Assembly: GCA_028291945.1 (NCBI GenBank)
Contig: JAQGNH010000158.1
Coordinates: 1-42,729 of the forward strand
Source of the DNA: Betaproteobacteria bacterium
GTDB lineage: Bacteria > Pseudomonadota > Gammaproteobacteria > Burkholderiales > SG8-41
Direction: 5' to 3'
DNA length: 42,729 bases
Of the stretch, positions 42,215 to 42,729 are shown one piece after another; the first letter of the stretch is position 1, and each line of letters starts with the position of its first letter. A program made the translations under genes and the position numbers. A model generated the notes under the pieces. That model was not told the DNA's origin. It did no database searches and saw only the letters and a list, made by a program, of their open reading frames with translations.

Positions 42215-42729
42215 ATGAAACCCGCAAACACACGCCTGATCAAGAACGCGATCGCAATGACTGCCGTCTTCTGTATGACGACTCAGTCTACGTTCGCGGC
42301 ACTGCTCAGCCTGCCCCAGGTGCCCCTTTACGCCGCCACGGCGACGCCTCCGAAGGTCATGCTGACCATTTCGAAGGATCAGCAGCTGTTCAAGAAGGCG
42401 TACAACGATTATTCGGACCTGGACGGCGATGGGCAGCTGGAGACTACCTATAAGCATTCCATCGACTATTATGGTTACTTCGATTCGTCGAAGTGCTATA
42501 CCTACAACACAACGAACAACCGCTTCGAGCCCGCATCCGTTTCAGCGGACAAGTACTGCACTGGGCAATGGGCCGGAAATTTCTTGAACTGGGTGTCCAT
42601 GTCGCGCATGGATGCTGTACGCAAGCTGCTGTACGGCGGGTCTCGCTCTACCGATCAAACCAACGCTCTCGATGGGAGCGGCAATCCGCTGAGTCCCAAT
42701 GCGGTTACTGTGCTAGAGCGCGCCTTCAT
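42215..42729 (+). CDS. pilY1: PilY1-like pilus tip/biogenesis protein (3' end outside window)
   Basis: The first 171 residues are visible. A signal peptide (NAIAMTAVFCMTTQSTFA at about 11-28) is followed by DLDGDGQLETTYKHSIDYYG, the pair of Cys around SSKCYTYN and KYCTGQWAGNF, and NWVSMSRMDAVRKLLYGG, all standard for the N-terminal part of PilY1. PilY1 sits at the pilus tip and controls retraction and adhesion. It lies 30 bases after pilX, with GGGGAG before the ATG. The C-terminal propeller lies beyond the edge. Confidence 0.92.
   Translation, partial: MKPANTRLIKNAIAMTAVFCMTTQSTFAALLSLPQVPLYAATATPPKVMLTISKDQQLFKKAYNDYSDLDGDGQLETTYKHSIDYYGYFDSSKCYTYNTTNNRFEPASVSADKYCTGQWAGNFLNWVSMSRMDAVRKLLYGGSRSTDQTNALDGSGNPLSPNAVTVLERAF

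Overview
The window looks like a high-GC betaproteobacterial chromosome, most likely Burkholderiales-like. This rests on eight Bug/TctC periplasmic receptors (a family greatly expanded in Bordetella, Cupriavidus and relatives), MmgE/PrpD and ACMSD-like enzymes, and a type IVa minor-pilin operon. No species can be named from the sequence alone.

Region 1 (1-30000) is a catabolic island in which Bug receptors alternate with soluble enzymes. From 7471 down to 1, a leftward operon carries a cyclase-family hydrolase, a Bug receptor, a second Bug receptor fused to the front end of an amidohydrolase, MmgE/PrpD, another Bug receptor, an intact ACMSD-like amidohydrolase and a PEP mutase/oxaloacetate decarboxylase-like protein cut by the window edge. 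An N-formylglutamate amidohydrolase-like gene diverges from it. From 13440 to 8629, a second leftward operon has an acyl-CoA ligase, Bug, a Gfo/Idh/MocA oxidoreductase and Bug. Rightward from 13553 come a probable remnant of an SMP-30-type gene, a TldD/TldE-like pair and a two-ACT-domain protein. Two small membrane proteins follow (16903-17850), then a leftward alpha/beta-hydrolase-Bug-Bug group. Divergent from that is a tight rightward operon: class II aldolase, Bug, acyl-CoA dehydrogenase, enoyl-CoA hydratase, MmgE/PrpD. The island closes with an HtrA-like protein lacking its whole catalytic triad, an SDR lacking the Tyr/Lys pair and a class V aminotransferase. No TctA/TctB membrane subunits are present, so the receptors must work with partners elsewhere or without them.

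Region 2 (30000-31390) is gene-poor and holds a tRNA-Thr(CGU) gene. Region 3 (31389-40040) is a galactose/galactofuranose locus. Leftward are a glycosyltransferase, a fused glycosidase/RmlD-like reductase and UDP-galactopyranose mutase. Divergent are a GH2 glycosidase, galT and galK. Together these could salvage galactose to UDP-galactose and convert it to UDP-galactofuranose for a surface glycan. Region 4 (40181-end) is pilV-pilW-pilX-pilY1, encoding type IV pilus minor pilins and the tip protein, with pilY1 cut by the window edge.

The points most worth a second look are the amidohydrolase-receptor fusion, two inverted-repeat elements built from ATGAATGATGAAT-like units (one supplies the start of a receptor gene), the triad-less HtrA protein, an operator-like palindrome overlapping a promoter at 21051-21098, and the glycosidase/RmlD-glf-gal locus. 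I did not find a clearly new defence or mobile system. All functional statements come from reading motifs by eye, without database searches.
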